64,000 nucleotides of DNA from DASSFG01 sp035547915 (GCA_035547915.1 DASZTS010000022.1:1-64000); one strand, 5' to 3'; positions 42,926 to 53,037 are shown, counted from the stretch's first letter. The notes: generated from the letters alone by a model not told the origin. Made by a program: numbers and translations.

Positions 42926-45900
42926 ATGCCCGCCCGCCGCCTGCTCTGTCTTGCCGTGCTGACAATGCTCATCTCGCCGGCGATGGCCGAGGAGACGAGC
43001 ACCCGTCCCGATTTCGACAGCGGCGTTGCGCCGCTCTTGGCCCGCCATTGCTTGGGTTGCCATAATCCCTCCGACAAAAAAGGGGGTCTCGACCTGACGA
43101 GTGAGGCGGGGCTGAAGCAGGGCGGCGAGAGTGGGCCCGCGGTCGCGCCCGGCAACGTCGACGACAGCCTGCTCTGGCAACGCGTGGCCGGCGACGAAAT
43201 GCCGCCCCCGCGAAAAGCTCCCGACAAGTCCACCGCCATCAGCGGCGACGAGAAAGAGGTGCTGCGCCGGTGGATCGTGTCGGGGGCAAGATGGGGCACG
43301 GCAGACATCGATCCCCTGGCCTTCACCACCGATCGGCGGGCCGGCCGCGATTGGTGGTCGCTTCGGCCGATTGCCAAGAGCGTTCCGCCGCCGGTGAACG
43401 ATGAGAACTGGGGTGTCAACGAGATCGACGCCTTCGTGCTCGCTCGGTTGGAGGCGAGTGGTCTGCCCCCGTCGCCGCCCGCTGACCGCCGCTCACTGAT
43501 CCGCCGAGTACATTTCGACCTGGTCGGCTTACCGCCAACTCCTGAGGAAGTCGAAGCGTTCCTCAACGACGCTTCGCCGCGGGCTTACGAGGAGTTGGTA
43601 GAGCGACTCCTCGCTTCTCCTCAATATGGTGAACGCTGGGCGCGGCATTGGCTCGACGTGGTTCGTTATGGCGAGAGCCAGGGTTTCGAGCGCGACCGCC
43701 TGCGGCCGAACGCTTGGCCGTATCGCGACTGGGTTGTCCAGGCGCTGAACGACGACATGCCGTACGACGAATTCGTGCGTTGGCAGTTGGCCGGAGACTC
43801 GTTGCGGCCCGACCATCCTCCGGCACTGATCGCGACCGGATTTCTGGTGGCCGGGCCGTGGGACGAAGTCGGACAAACGCAGCAGAGCGAAGCCATGAAA
43901 GCCGTCGTTCGTCAGGACGAATTGGAGGACATCGTCGGCGTAACGGCCCAGACGTTCTTGGGGCTGACGGCGAATTGCGCTCGTTGCCACGATCACAAGT
44001 TCGACCCCGTATCACAGGTTGACTATTACCGGTTGTCGGCGGCACTGGGAGGCGTGCGGCACGGCGAACGCGATTTCTCTGCCACGGGGCAAGCGGACGC
44101 GGCCCGACTTGCGGAGCTGCGTCGGCAAGTCGATGAGGCACGCGCGCGATTGGCGGTGATCGACGCACCGGTCCGAGCACGCATCGTCGCCTCTCGCCGC
44201 AGTCCCAACCCGACGACGCCTCCGCCCGTGCCGATCGCCCGCTGGGAATTCGACCGCGACACGACGGACCAGATCGGTTCGCTCGACGGCGAGCTCCACG
44301 GCGGCGCGAGGCTGGAAAACGGCCGGCTCGTGCTCTCCGGCGCCGATGCCTATCTGGCCACGGCACCGCTCGATCGCGAACTGGGCGAAAAGACATTGGA
44401 AGCCTGGGTGCAACTCAACAACGCCGATCAGCGCGGCGGCGGCGTGATGAGTGTCCAGACGCTCGATGGTGGGAAATTCGACGCCATCGTCTACGGCGAA
44501 CGCGAACCGCGCCGCTGGATGGCCGGCAGCAACGGCTTCGTGCGCAGCAGGGAAGTGGGAGGCGCCGAAGAGAACGAAGCCACGGGCGCGCTCGTTCACG
44601 TGGCCATCGTCTACGGCGCCGACAATCGCATCACGCTCTATCGCAACGGGCGACCCTATGGCGATACGTACCTGGCGGCGGGGCTCGAACGCTTCTCGCC
44701 TGGCCAATCGCAAGTGGTGTTTGGTATGCGACACGCTCCCGTCGGCGGGAACAAGATGTTCTCCGGGGCCATCTGGCGGGCGAATCTCTACGATCGGGCC
44801 TGCACGGCGGCCGAAGTCGCGGCTGCGGCCGTGGTGACCGACGAGACCGTCACCGACGATGAATTACTCGCTCAGCTCACGGCGGCCGAGCGCAGCGAGC
44901 GGCAACGCGAGTTGCTCACGCTATCGCGCCTCGAAACCCAACTTCGGTTGCTTTCCGGCGGCAAGGCATACGCCGTCTCACCGCGCGAGCCTGCTCCGAC
45001 ATGTGTTCTGCGACGCGGCGATACACGTCAGCCAGCAGAGGAGGTGGCCGCCGGCGGAGTCGCGGCGGTCGGCGAGGCCGAGTTTGGATTGCCGGCCAAT
45101 GCCCCTGAAGCGCAGCGCCGGGCGAGGCTGGCCGATTGGATCGCCTCGCGCAGAAACCCTCTCACGGCCCGCGTGGTTGCCAACCGGCTCTGGCATTATC
45201 ATTTTGGTGCTGGAATCGTTGAAACGCCGAACGATTTCGGGTTCAACGGCGGTCGCCCGTCGCACCCCGAGTTGCTCGACTGGCTGGCCGACAGCTTGAT
45301 GGAGCACGGCTGGAGCCTCAAGCAGTTGCACCGTACGATCGTTCAGTCGGCCACCTATCGCCAAGCATCGGCGATCCGTCCCGAGGCGGCGCGCATCGAC
45401 GCCGGTAACCGACTGTTGTGGCGCAAAACGCCTCTTCGCCTGGAGGCGGAGATGTTGCGCGATGCCGTGCTCGTGGTCAGCGGCCAGCTCAATCCGACGA
45501 TGGGCGGTCCCGGTTTCCATGATTTCCGCACCTTCACCAACAACAGCCAGTTTTACGAAGTGATCGACATGGAAGGTTTTACGTTCCAACGGCGGAGCCT
45601 GTATCGAATGGGGATTCGCTCGGGGACCAATCCGCTGCTCGACGTACTCGATTGCCCGGACCCGTCGACCACCGCGCCTGCCCGCGCGGTGACCACTACG
45701 CCGCTCCAGGCGCTCGCCCTCCTCAACGATTCGTTCATGCTGCGCATGGCCGACCGTTTCGCCGAGCGCGTTCGCGCGGAAGCGGGCCAGGAACCGGCCG
45801 CCCAGGTCGACCGCGCGTATCGCCTGGCGCTGGCCCGCCGTCCCAACGGCGACGAAACGGCCGCCGCCAGCGACTTTGTGGCGCGGCATGGTCTGCCGGC

Positions 45901-45949
45901 GCTCGCCCGCGTACTGTTCAACGCGAACGAGTTCTTGTACGTCGAGTGA
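42926..45949 (+). CDS. PSCyt1-DUF1549-LamG-DUF1553 protein
   Basis: The 1007-residue protein has a signal peptide and a PSCyt1 cytochrome-like domain with CLGCH (about 40-44). DUF1549 follows (WARHWLDVVRYGES, NCARCHDHKFDP). A LamG/concanavalin-like insert lies at about 430-630 (WEFDRDTTDQIGSLDGELHGG, LYRNGRPYGDTY). C-terminal DUF1553 has RLWHYHFGAGIVETPNDFG, HPELLDWLAD and LLWRKTPLRLEAEMLRDAV. The LamG module suggests carbohydrate binding. No DUF1501 gene follows; the next gene is an alpha/beta hydrolase. Confidence 0.87.
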   Translation: MPARRLLCLAVLTMLISPAMAEETSTRPDFDSGVAPLLARHCLGCHNPSDKKGGLDLTSEAGLKQGGESGPAVAPGNVDDSLLWQRVAGDEMPPPRKAPDKSTAISGDEKEVLRRWIVSGARWGTADIDPLAFTTDRRAGRDWWSLRPIAKSVPPPVNDENWGVNEIDAFVLARLEASGLPPSPPADRRSLIRRVHFDLVGLPPTPEEVEAFLNDASPRAYEELVERLLASPQYGERWARHWLDVVRYGESQGFERDRLRPNAWPYRDWVVQALNDDMPYDEFVRWQLAGDSLRPDHPPALIATGFLVAGPWDEVGQTQQSEAMKAVVRQDELEDIVGVTAQTFLGLTANCARCHDHKFDPVSQVDYYRLSAALGGVRHGERDFSATGQADAARLAELRRQVDEARARLAVIDAPVRARIVASRRSPNPTTPPPVPIARWEFDRDTTDQIGSLDGELHGGARLENGRLVLSGADAYLATAPLDRELGEKTLEAWVQLNNADQRGGGVMSVQTLDGGKFDAIVYGEREPRRWMAGSNGFVRSREVGGAEENEATGALVHVAIVYGADNRITLYRNGRPYGDTYLAAGLERFSPGQSQVVFGMRHAPVGGNKMFSGAIWRANLYDRACTAAEVAAAAVVTDETVTDDELLAQLTAAERSERQRELLTLSRLETQLRLLSGGKAYAVSPREPAPTCVLRRGDTRQPAEEVAAGGVAAVGEAEFGLPANAPEAQRRARLADWIASRRNPLTARVVANRLWHYHFGAGIVETPNDFGFNGGRPSHPELLDWLADSLMEHGWSLKQLHRTIVQSATYRQASAIRPEAARIDAGNRLLWRKTPLRLEAEMLRDAVLVVSGQLNPTMGGPGFHDFRTFTNNSQFYEVIDMEGFTFQRRSLYRMGIRSGTNPLLDVLDCPDPSTTAPARAVTTTPLQALALLNDSFMLRMADRFAERVRAEAGQEPAAQVDRAYRLALARRPNGDETAAASDFVARHGLPALARVLFNANEFLYVE

Positions 45950-46116
45950 CAAAGCCGAGTGACAAAGTCACAGCGGGGTGATCCATTCCTCGCGCAGCGG
46001 CTTGCGTCGGGCGGGCCGCTGGGTTACCGTCCTACAGAACGTTTCCAAGCTGGGCAAAAGCGTTGTCAGTCTCTCATTCCGTTTCCGTCTACTTCGTGGG
46101 CCCGTGGAACAGCGCC

Positions 46117-48138
46117 ATGCGTCTAGTCGCCTTCTTCCTCGCCGTCGGTTGCCTGGTCACTGTTGCGCGGGCTGACGGCCCCGGCGATAACGTGCCCAAC
46201 AAGGTGCGGCCGATTCCCAAGCCGGGCATCGAAGTGCCGGCGGAGCGCGCCGAGTCGCTGGAGAAGAAACTGGCCGAGCTCGGTGACGCGCTCGCGAAGT
46301 TGAAGTCGAGCGACGACCAGAAGATTCGCGACCTGACGAGCGACGTGGAGATCTATCACAAGGCAGTCAGCGACGCTCTCAAATTCAACGAGTTTTTCGA
46401 GCCGAAGGAGCTTGATGTGGCCGACAAGCTGTTGGCGGAAGGGCAGGCGCGGGCCGAACAACTCGCCGCCGGCAAGTCTCCGTGGGCCACGGCGACCGGC
46501 CTCGTGGTGCGCGGTTACGTATCGCGCATCGACGGCTCTGTGCAGCCCTATGGGTTGGTGGTCCCCGAATCTTATGAACCGCAAGGACAACTGCGCCATC
46601 GGCTCGACGTGTGGTTTCACGGTCGCGATGAGCAGCTCAGCGAGCTGAACTTCCTGCAAGGCCGGCGGACGCAGGTGGGGCAGTTTGCTCCCCGCGATAC
46701 GCTGGTGCTGCACCCCTACGGGCGCTTTTGCAACGCCTTTAAGTTCGCCGGCGAAGTCGACGTGCTGGAGGCGTTGGCCGACGTCGAGAAACGCTACCGC
46801 ATCGATCCCGAGGTGATTTCGGTCCGCGGATTCTCAATGGGCGGAGCGGCCTGCTGGCACTTCGCCGTGCATTATGCCGAGCGCTGGTTCGCCGCCAATC
46901 CGGGCGCCGGCTTCTCCGAGACGCCCGCCTTCTTGAATCATTTTCAGAAGGAAACGGCGATGCCGACCTGGTTCGAGCAGAAGCTGTTTCACCTCTACGA
47001 TTGCACCGACTGGGCGCCCAATCTGTTTCATTGCCCCACGGTTGCCTACAGCGGCGAAAAGGACGTGCAAAAACAGGCGGCCGACGTGATGGACAAGGCG
47101 TTGGCGGACGCTGGCATCCGGCTGCGCCACGTCATCGGACCCGGCACGGGGCACAGCTATCACCCCGCTTCCGCGGCCGAGGTCGAGCGCAGCATGGACA
47201 GCATCGCCGAGATCGGGCGCGACCGGAATCCGACGGCCGTCCACCTGTTGACCTACACGCTCAAATACAACCAGATGAGTTGGGTGACGATCGAGGGAAT
47301 AAGCGAGCATTGGGAACGCTCCGCGGTCGAAGTGGTACTGGCCGATACCTCGTCGCTCGATGTGAATACCGAAAACGTGACCGACCTGGCGTTCGACTTC
47401 CCGCCCGGCTGGTGCCCGCTCGACGTGGATCAGCCGGTATCCGCGTTCGTCGACAACCAGGAAGTGCTGCTGCCGCAGCCGCTCAGCGACCGATCCTGGC
47501 ATGCACAGCTCCACCTGGACGACGGCAAATGGGAACCGGGAGCGCGAAAACAGGCCGGTCTTCGCAAGCGCCACAACTTGCAAGGGCCGATCGACGATGC
47601 CTTCATGGAGCGGTTTCTTTTCGTAAAGCCCTCGGGCAAGGCGGTGCACGAAACGGTCGGCAAATGGTCGGAGGGCGAGCTCGACCGGGCCGTCAACGAA
47701 TGGCGTCGACAGTTTCGTGGCGTGGCGCCGGTCAAGAACGACGCCGATGTGACCGACGAGGACATCGCTCAGTCCAACCTCGTGCTGTGGGGCGATCCGA
47801 CCAGCAACAGTATCCTGGCCAAGATTGCCGACAAGTTGCCGATCACCTGGAACAAGAACAACATCGAGGTGGGCGACCAGAGCTTTCCGGCCAAGGGCCA
47901 CGCCCTGATCTTGATCTTCCCGAACCCGCTCAACCCGGACCGCTACGTGGTGCTCAACAGCGGGTTCACGTATCGTGAGTACGCATACCTGAACAACGCT
48001 CGGCAAGTTCCCAAATTGCCTGACTGGGCGGTGATCGACCTCAGCACCCCGCCCAACTCTCTCTGGCCCGGCAAGGTCGCCGCCGCCGGCTTCTTCGACG
48101 AGTCGTGGAAACTCAAGCCGCCCGCGGAGGATGATTAG
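46117..48138 (+). CDS. Exported alpha/beta hydrolase (prolyl-oligopeptidase-like)
   Basis: The 673-residue protein has a signal peptide (MRLVAFFLAVGCLVTVARA), a helical N-terminal part (about 35-120) and a hydrolase domain. The domain has VWFHGRDE, VISVRGFSMGGAACWH (Ser240), YSGEKDVQ (likely Asp) and GPGTGHSYHP (likely His). A C-terminal beta-rich region of unknown fold follows (about 380-673). It is probably a periplasmic or secreted esterase or peptidase. It lies 167 bp after the LamG cytochrome gene on the same strand. Confidence 0.78.
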   Translation: MRLVAFFLAVGCLVTVARADGPGDNVPNKVRPIPKPGIEVPAERAESLEKKLAELGDALAKLKSSDDQKIRDLTSDVEIYHKAVSDALKFNEFFEPKELDVADKLLAEGQARAEQLAAGKSPWATATGLVVRGYVSRIDGSVQPYGLVVPESYEPQGQLRHRLDVWFHGRDEQLSELNFLQGRRTQVGQFAPRDTLVLHPYGRFCNAFKFAGEVDVLEALADVEKRYRIDPEVISVRGFSMGGAACWHFAVHYAERWFAANPGAGFSETPAFLNHFQKETAMPTWFEQKLFHLYDCTDWAPNLFHCPTVAYSGEKDVQKQAADVMDKALADAGIRLRHVIGPGTGHSYHPASAAEVERSMDSIAEIGRDRNPTAVHLLTYTLKYNQMSWVTIEGISEHWERSAVEVVLADTSSLDVNTENVTDLAFDFPPGWCPLDVDQPVSAFVDNQEVLLPQPLSDRSWHAQLHLDDGKWEPGARKQAGLRKRHNLQGPIDDAFMERFLFVKPSGKAVHETVGKWSEGELDRAVNEWRRQFRGVAPVKNDADVTDEDIAQSNLVLWGDPTSNSILAKIADKLPITWNKNNIEVGDQSFPAKGHALILIFPNPLNPDRYVVLNSGFTYREYAYLNNARQVPKLPDWAVIDLSTPPNSLWPGKVAAAGFFDESWKLKPPAEDD

Positions 48139-48147
48139 TCGAGCGAG

Positions 48148-48765
48148 CTAGCCGGTGGCGCCACCGATCGTGTGGCCGTTGTACTGCGGGATGAGCGGGC
48201 GACGTTGCAAGTAAGTGTCTAGTTCGTCGCCCCATTGCGTCCAACCAGCCACTCGCTCGCGGGCGAACAGCTCCAGGTAGCGGGGTGGGCTGCACTGCTC
48301 GATGATGCGGTAAAGCTCTTGGGGTTTTTTCGAGTGTTCTTCCTTGCGGCTCGAAAAGAGGTTGACCTGCGTTCGGCCGGGGCGGAGCGTCCGCAGTCGG
48401 CCCCGTACGCCGAACAGCACCAGCTCGGTGACATTGCGAAAGTAGAAGCCGACGCCGCGTCCGTCGGGTCCGCCGTCTTTGCGGACTTTGAACCAAACGA
48501 GGTTGGTCTTATAGGTAAACCCCCACGCATCCATCACGCGCAGCCCCCAGTCGAGCAAGGCATTGGGTACCCAGAGATAGAGGTGGGCGGCGTCGCAGGC
48601 GTGCCCGGCGATGGGCATCGCGCAGATCTCGTCGACGTCCATCGTCTCGTAACGGCGCAGCCGCTTGTGCTCGGGCGCCATCTTGCCCGTGCGGTTGGAG
48701 AATCGCCACGGCGGGTCGGCGAGGATGGTGGAAAAGTCTCCGCTCAATCCGGGCAAGGCATTCAT
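48148..48765 (-). CDS. MT-A70 family adenine methyltransferase
   Basis: The 205-residue protein has STILADPPWRFSNRTG with the catalytic DPPW, HLYLWVPNALLDWGLRVMDAWGF, and NLVWFKVRKDG, then PPRYLELFARE and WTQWGDEL as in the MT-A70/IME4-like N6-adenine methylase group. No restriction endonuclease gene is adjacent, so it is an orphan enzyme that probably modifies DNA. The start at 48765 (MNALPG) is a choice; an ATG-led extension to 48831 is open. Confidence 0.85.
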   Translation of the reverse strand: MNALPGLSGDFSTILADPPWRFSNRTGKMAPEHKRLRRYETMDVDEICAMPIAGHACDAAHLYLWVPNALLDWGLRVMDAWGFTYKTNLVWFKVRKDGGPDGRGVGFYFRNVTELVLFGVRGRLRTLRPGRTQVNLFSSRKEEHSKKPQELYRIIEQCSPPRYLELFARERVAGWTQWGDELDTYLQRRPLIPQYNGHTIGGATG

Positions 48766-48850
48766 GTCGAATCCGTTCGGCTGTCGATGCCACGCATGAT
48801 ACACGGCCCACGGCGCGCCGCAATCGGCCATTTGCGAACCAGGGTAGCCA

Positions 48851-49741
48851 TCAGCGGCGATCGAAGGCCGTAAACACTTCTCGCGCGATCTCGGCGCAGA
48901 GAACGTCGCCGGCGTTGTCGCGCGTCCAGCGCCGATCTTCGTTCTCCGCGGTCAAGACGCAGAGCGCCACCGGCCCGGCGGGCGTATAAAGAATGCCGGC
49001 CGCCGTGCGCACCGCATCGACGCTGCCGGTCTTGAACGCGAGGACGGCGTCGTCGGGCAAGAACCGCCGAAACTTCAGTTTGTCGTCGCACGCTTTCAAA
49101 TGGGCCAGCATCGCCTCGCTGGCCTCAGCGCTGACCAATTCCTTACGATGCAACGCGCCGAGCAGGCGTACCATTTCCGCCGCCGTGGTACTACCCAGCC
49201 CGTAACGTTCGCTGCGCTCGCAGTCGATCGTCGTATCGCGGCGGAAGACCTTGCTATGGATCCGCGTGTTCGGGCAACCGAGGACCTGCATCGATTCGCC
49301 CGTCGCGGCGATGCCGATCCGATCGAGCACCAGGTTTGTGGCCGTATTGTCGGAATAGGCGATCATCAGCCGTGCCGCATCGACCAGCGCGAACTTCGCT
49401 CCGTCAGAAAAATGTGGCGTGAGGATACCCGATCCCGGCACTTTGTCCCCGTCCCGCAACGTCACCTGCGACTTCAAGTCGAGGCGCCCTTCTTGGGCTT
49501 GCCGATAAAGTTCGATCAGCACGGGGAACTTGATGAGGCTGGCCGTCGGGAAGGCTTCTTCCGCCCGATAGACGAATCGGTCGCCGCGCTCGAGGTGTTC
49601 CACGGCCACTCCCACCTGCCCTCGATGGGCTTCGATGAGGGGAAGCAAACGCTGCGAAAGCGAGGAGGCATCCTGGGCGGCGGCTGGCAGAACGCCCAGC
49701 CAGCACAAAACCACCAGTGGGACCGAAAGGCGACGAAGCAT
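48851..49741 (-). CDS. Class A beta-lactamase-fold serine hydrolase
   Basis: The 296-residue protein has a signal peptide (VPLVVLCWLGVLPAAAQ), the active-site TASLIKF (Ser68, Lys71), AYSDNTATN (SDN) and FKTGSVD (KTG). The Omega-loop region between SDN and GSTTAAEMVRLL shows no ExxLN motif, so the deacylating Glu166 of true class A beta-lactamases is not apparent. It may be a peptidase-like or non-lactamase relative. Resistance should not be assumed. Confidence 0.8.
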   Translation of the reverse strand: MLRRLSVPLVVLCWLGVLPAAAQDASSLSQRLLPLIEAHRGQVGVAVEHLERGDRFVYRAEEAFPTASLIKFPVLIELYRQAQEGRLDLKSQVTLRDGDKVPGSGILTPHFSDGAKFALVDAARLMIAYSDNTATNLVLDRIGIAATGESMQVLGCPNTRIHSKVFRRDTTIDCERSERYGLGSTTAAEMVRLLGALHRKELVSAEASEAMLAHLKACDDKLKFRRFLPDDAVLAFKTGSVDAVRTAAGILYTPAGPVALCVLTAENEDRRWTRDNAGDVLCAEIAREVFTAFDRR

Positions 49742-49786
49742 GGGCGAATCCACCACAAGAACGTAGCCGCTCTTCGAGAAAGCGGC

Positions 49787-50842
49787 CTATCCCTTCTTGC
49801 CCAACATACGATCGAGGGCGTCGGACGTTTGGTAGACCAAGGCCTCGGGATAGTGCTCGAAGGGATGGAAATATTCGAAAGTCAGGTATCCGTCGTAGCC
49901 GACACGATCGAGCGTCTCGATCACCGCGGGCCAGTTCGTGGTGCCGTCGAGCAGCGTACGAAACGTGCTCAAATTGAATTCGTGCGTCCGCTTGTCCCAT
50001 TCCTTGAAGTGGATGTTCTTGATCCGCTCTCCGAGAATCGGAATCCAGTGTTCGGGGAACTGATACTGCATGATGTTCCCTGTGTCGAAGTGAACCCGCA
50101 CGTGTGGACTCTGAAAACTGTCGACGAATTCGACCATCTCGTGCGGGCTGAACAGGAAAGCGTTGGCGAAGATGTTCTCCAGGTTCAGCGTGACGCCCGC
50201 CTTCTCCGCCACTGGCACGAGTTGCCGGATCGCTTCGCGGGCCCGCCGGTCGCAGACGTCGTTCGGCACCGGCTCGGTCCCTTCAACCCAGGGGATATAG
50301 ACCGCGCCCGGCACTACCAACAGGTTGTCGGTGCCGAGCCGTTCGGCCGCGTCGATCATCTGCCGCGCGAGCTGCAAGCCCCGCTTGCGTCGTTCCTCGT
50401 CGTTGGAGGTCAGCGAGTAGGGCCAGTACAAGAAGGAGCAGACGCCGCTGATGGCGATTCCCACCTTTTCCGCCAGGCCACGGATACGTTCGACGTCGCT
50501 CGGTCGCGATTCGGCCGAAAACTCCCCCTCGAGCGCGAAATTGATCTCTACGCCGTCGAAACCCGCGTCCTTGGCCAGACGAAAGCAGTCTTCCAGGCTC
50601 ATCTTCTGGGGATAGGGGAAGGCCCAGAGATTGATCGACTTCTTCATGTCGTAACGTTTGCCCGGTTTTTGGCTCGGCCGTGACTCGGCCGCCCGTTTCG
50701 CATCGCGATCGTCGCCGCGCACAAGCCCCTGGGCCGCCAGGAACGCAGAACCGAATGCTGCCGTGTAGGCGAGCAATTCGCGCCGCCCCAGCGGGCCGGC
50801 GTCGGACCCGGAATGAGAACCGCTCGATTTCTTCTCCGACAT
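49787..50842 (-). CDS. Tat-exported sugar phosphate isomerase/epimerase-like TIM barrel
   Basis: The 351-residue protein has a twin-arginine signal (LGRRELLAYTAAFGSAFLA) and an xylose-isomerase-like TIM barrel. Metal and substrate residues lie in DGVEINFALEGEF, LNLENI, VRVHFDTGNIMQY, NIHFKEWD and YLTFEYF. These families act on sugars or sugar acids. Tat export of such enzymes is common in planctomycetes. It shares a strand with the beta-lactamase-like gene 45 bp downstream. Confidence 0.85.
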   Translation of the reverse strand: MSEKKSSGSHSGSDAGPLGRRELLAYTAAFGSAFLAAQGLVRGDDRDAKRAAESRPSQKPGKRYDMKKSINLWAFPYPQKMSLEDCFRLAKDAGFDGVEINFALEGEFSAESRPSDVERIRGLAEKVGIAISGVCSFLYWPYSLTSNDEERRKRGLQLARQMIDAAERLGTDNLLVVPGAVYIPWVEGTEPVPNDVCDRRAREAIRQLVPVAEKAGVTLNLENIFANAFLFSPHEMVEFVDSFQSPHVRVHFDTGNIMQYQFPEHWIPILGERIKNIHFKEWDKRTHEFNLSTFRTLLDGTTNWPAVIETLDRVGYDGYLTFEYFHPFEHYPEALVYQTSDALDRMLGKKG

Positions 50843-51000
50843 GGCAAATCACTCCCAAGAACTTTTTTGAGGAACGGTGCTGATTCGACCGGTTGCGTAC
50901 AGTGGCGCGTGGCGGCTCGACCTACCAGATGATCGTCGCCCTTCGCCGCAACGTCAAACGGCGGACGGTCGTTTGCCAAGATTCGCGCGAAATGCAGACT

Positions 51001-51105
51001 TTAGAGCAACCGACAAAACCGGATCGAGCTCCACAAAAATCGGCGTTCCACGGCCGATTTTTCGCCCACGGCGCTCCGGCTTCCCGGTTCTGTCAGCCGC
51101 TCTTA
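51001..51105 (-). mobile_element. 105-bp palindromic element, copy F
   Basis: In the same reverse orientation as copy D and nearly identical to it. It runs from TTAGAGCAACCGACAAAACC to GTTCTGTCAGCCGCTCTTA, with the hairpin AAAATCGGCGTTCCACGGCC. It lies in the gap between the TIM-barrel gene (start 50842) and the ABC-F gene (end 51130). Confidence 0.88.
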
Positions 51106-51129
51106 GGGTTGAGAGCCTACCGATTGGCG

Positions 51130-53037
51130 TTAAACGGTTTCGCCACAGCGCTCGGCGGCTTCTTCCCAGTGCTCGTAGAGTTTCTTGACCGCCTGTTGCT
51201 CGTCGGTGATGGCTGCCTGTACTTCTTTCACCCGACGGCCGTCGCGGAGCACCTCGGGCGACACGAGCTCGGTTTGCAATTGCTCGATGCGCGACTCGCG
51301 CTCGATGATTTCGGCCTCGATGTCGGCCGGTTTTCGGTAGGGGAACCGCCATTGCCGCTTGGCTTTGGCGCCGCTGGATTTTTTTTCGGCCGCCGGTGGT
51401 GCCTTGGTTTCCTTCGCCGCCGTGGCCGGAGCAGCCAGCCCCTGGCGCACGAAGTGCAAGTACGTTTCGTAGTTGCCATCGATCTCGCGGAAGCGGCCGG
51501 GCTCGACGATGAGCAGATGGTCGGCGACGCGATTCAAGAAGTAACGGTCGTGGCTGACGAACAGCACCGTGCCGTCGAACTCGTTCAGCGACCGTTCCAA
51601 CGAGTCGCACGCCCACAGATCGAGATGGTTCGTCGGTTCGTCGAGGACCAGGAAGTTGGCGTCGCGTGCCGACAGTTGTGCCAGCGCTGCTCGGCTGCGC
51701 TCGCCACCACTCAAGCTGCCAACCCGTTGAAACACCACGTCGCCCGTTAATCCGAAGCGGGCTAAGAGGCTCCGGCGTTGCGGCTCGTTGAATTCCTTGC
51801 CGGGTGGGCGGATCGCTTCGACCACTTGCGCGTCGGTATCCAGCCCCGACAACAACTGATCGTAGTAACCGATGCGTACGCCGCTGCCGAGTTGCACGCC
51901 GCCGGCGTCCGCAACGGCCTGGCCGACCAGGCAGCGCAGCAATGTCGTCTTGCCGGTGCCGTTCGGCCCCAAGATACCCCATCGCTCGCCACGCTCGATC
52001 TGAAACGACAGGCCGGTGAACAGCGGCCGATCGTAGGCCTTCGACAATTCCTCGGCGCGCAACACGATGTCGCCCGTGCGGTCAGCCGGCGGAAACCCCA
52101 TCGCCGGACCTTCGATCTGCCGCGGTGGATCGACCCGTTCGATGCGGGCCAGCTTCTTCTCTCGGTCCTTCGCCTGCGCGCTTTTCTGGCCGTAATGGTT
52201 GCGGCGGATGAAGTCTTCGGTCTTGGCGATGAGATCCTGTTGCTTCTCGAAGGTGCGGGATTGCACCTTCAGACGCTCCTCCTTTTGCATCCAATAGGCC
52301 GAGAAATTGCCTACATAGTCGTCGATGGTCCCTTGAAAAAGCTCCAGCGTCCGGCCGGTCACTTTGTCGAGAAAGTAGCGGTCGTGGCTGACGACCAGCA
52401 TCGCCTGGTCGGTCTCGGTGAGGAACGATTCGAGCCATTCGGTGGCTTCGATGTCGAGGTGGTTCGATGGCTCGTCGAGGAGCATCAAATCGGGCTCGCG
52501 CAACAGCAGCTTGGCCAGCATGAGCCGGTTCTGCTGCCCGCCGCTGAGCTGTTCGATCGGGCGGCGAAAACTGGCCCGGTCGAAGCGGAGGCCATCGAGC
52601 ACGCGTTCCACCTTGTGATCGAGGTGATACGCGTCGTGGTGCTGCAATTCGTATTGCAACCGATCGTAACGCTTTTCGAGTTGTGCCCGGTCGTGCGGAT
52701 CGCTGGCGTCGGCCAGGGCCTGGGCGACGGCTTCGGCGTCGCGGGCCAACGACACGAGATCCTCCAAGGCGGTCATCGCCTCGTCCCAGAGCGTGCGACC
52801 GGGAAGCCATTCGGGTTGCTGCTCGAGATACTCCGTCCTGGCCGACGGGTGCAACTCGACGGTGCCCGAATCGGCGTCGTCCTTGCCGGCCACGATCCGC
52901 ATGAGCGTCGTCTTGCCGGCCCCGTTGGGCCCGACGAGCCCGACCTTCTCCCCCGGACGGATTTCAAACGTTACCCCGGCCAGCACCGGATCGGGACCAA
53001 AATGCTTCGTGACGCCGGTGACCGACAGCAGAATCAT
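51130..53037 (-). CDS. ABC-F family ATPase
   Basis: The 635-residue protein has two nucleotide-binding domains on one chain: Walker A GLVGPNGAGKTTLMRI and GILGPNGTGKTTLLRC, signatures LSGGQQNRLMLAKLLL and LSGGERSRAALAQLSA, and Walker B DEPSNHLDI / DEPTNHLDL. A charged linker joins them and a coiled-coil tail follows. There are no membrane segments. ABC-F proteins act on the ribosome. It resembles Uup/YheS-type members. Confidence 0.92.
   Translation of the reverse strand: MILLSVTGVTKHFGPDPVLAGVTFEIRPGEKVGLVGPNGAGKTTLMRIVAGKDDADSGTVELHPSARTEYLEQQPEWLPGRTLWDEAMTALEDLVSLARDAEAVAQALADASDPHDRAQLEKRYDRLQYELQHHDAYHLDHKVERVLDGLRFDRASFRRPIEQLSGGQQNRLMLAKLLLREPDLMLLDEPSNHLDIEATEWLESFLTETDQAMLVVSHDRYFLDKVTGRTLELFQGTIDDYVGNFSAYWMQKEERLKVQSRTFEKQQDLIAKTEDFIRRNHYGQKSAQAKDREKKLARIERVDPPRQIEGPAMGFPPADRTGDIVLRAEELSKAYDRPLFTGLSFQIERGERWGILGPNGTGKTTLLRCLVGQAVADAGGVQLGSGVRIGYYDQLLSGLDTDAQVVEAIRPPGKEFNEPQRRSLLARFGLTGDVVFQRVGSLSGGERSRAALAQLSARDANFLVLDEPTNHLDLWACDSLERSLNEFDGTVLFVSHDRYFLNRVADHLLIVEPGRFREIDGNYETYLHFVRQGLAAPATAAKETKAPPAAEKKSSGAKAKRQWRFPYRKPADIEAEIIERESRIEQLQTELVSPEVLRDGRRVKEVQAAITDEQQAVKKLYEHWEEAAERCGETV

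Noticed and set aside
49100..50683. 527-aa plus-strand frame across the beta-lactamase-like and TIM-barrel genes
   Set aside because: It spans two genuine minus-strand genes with signals and motifs; no homology of its own.
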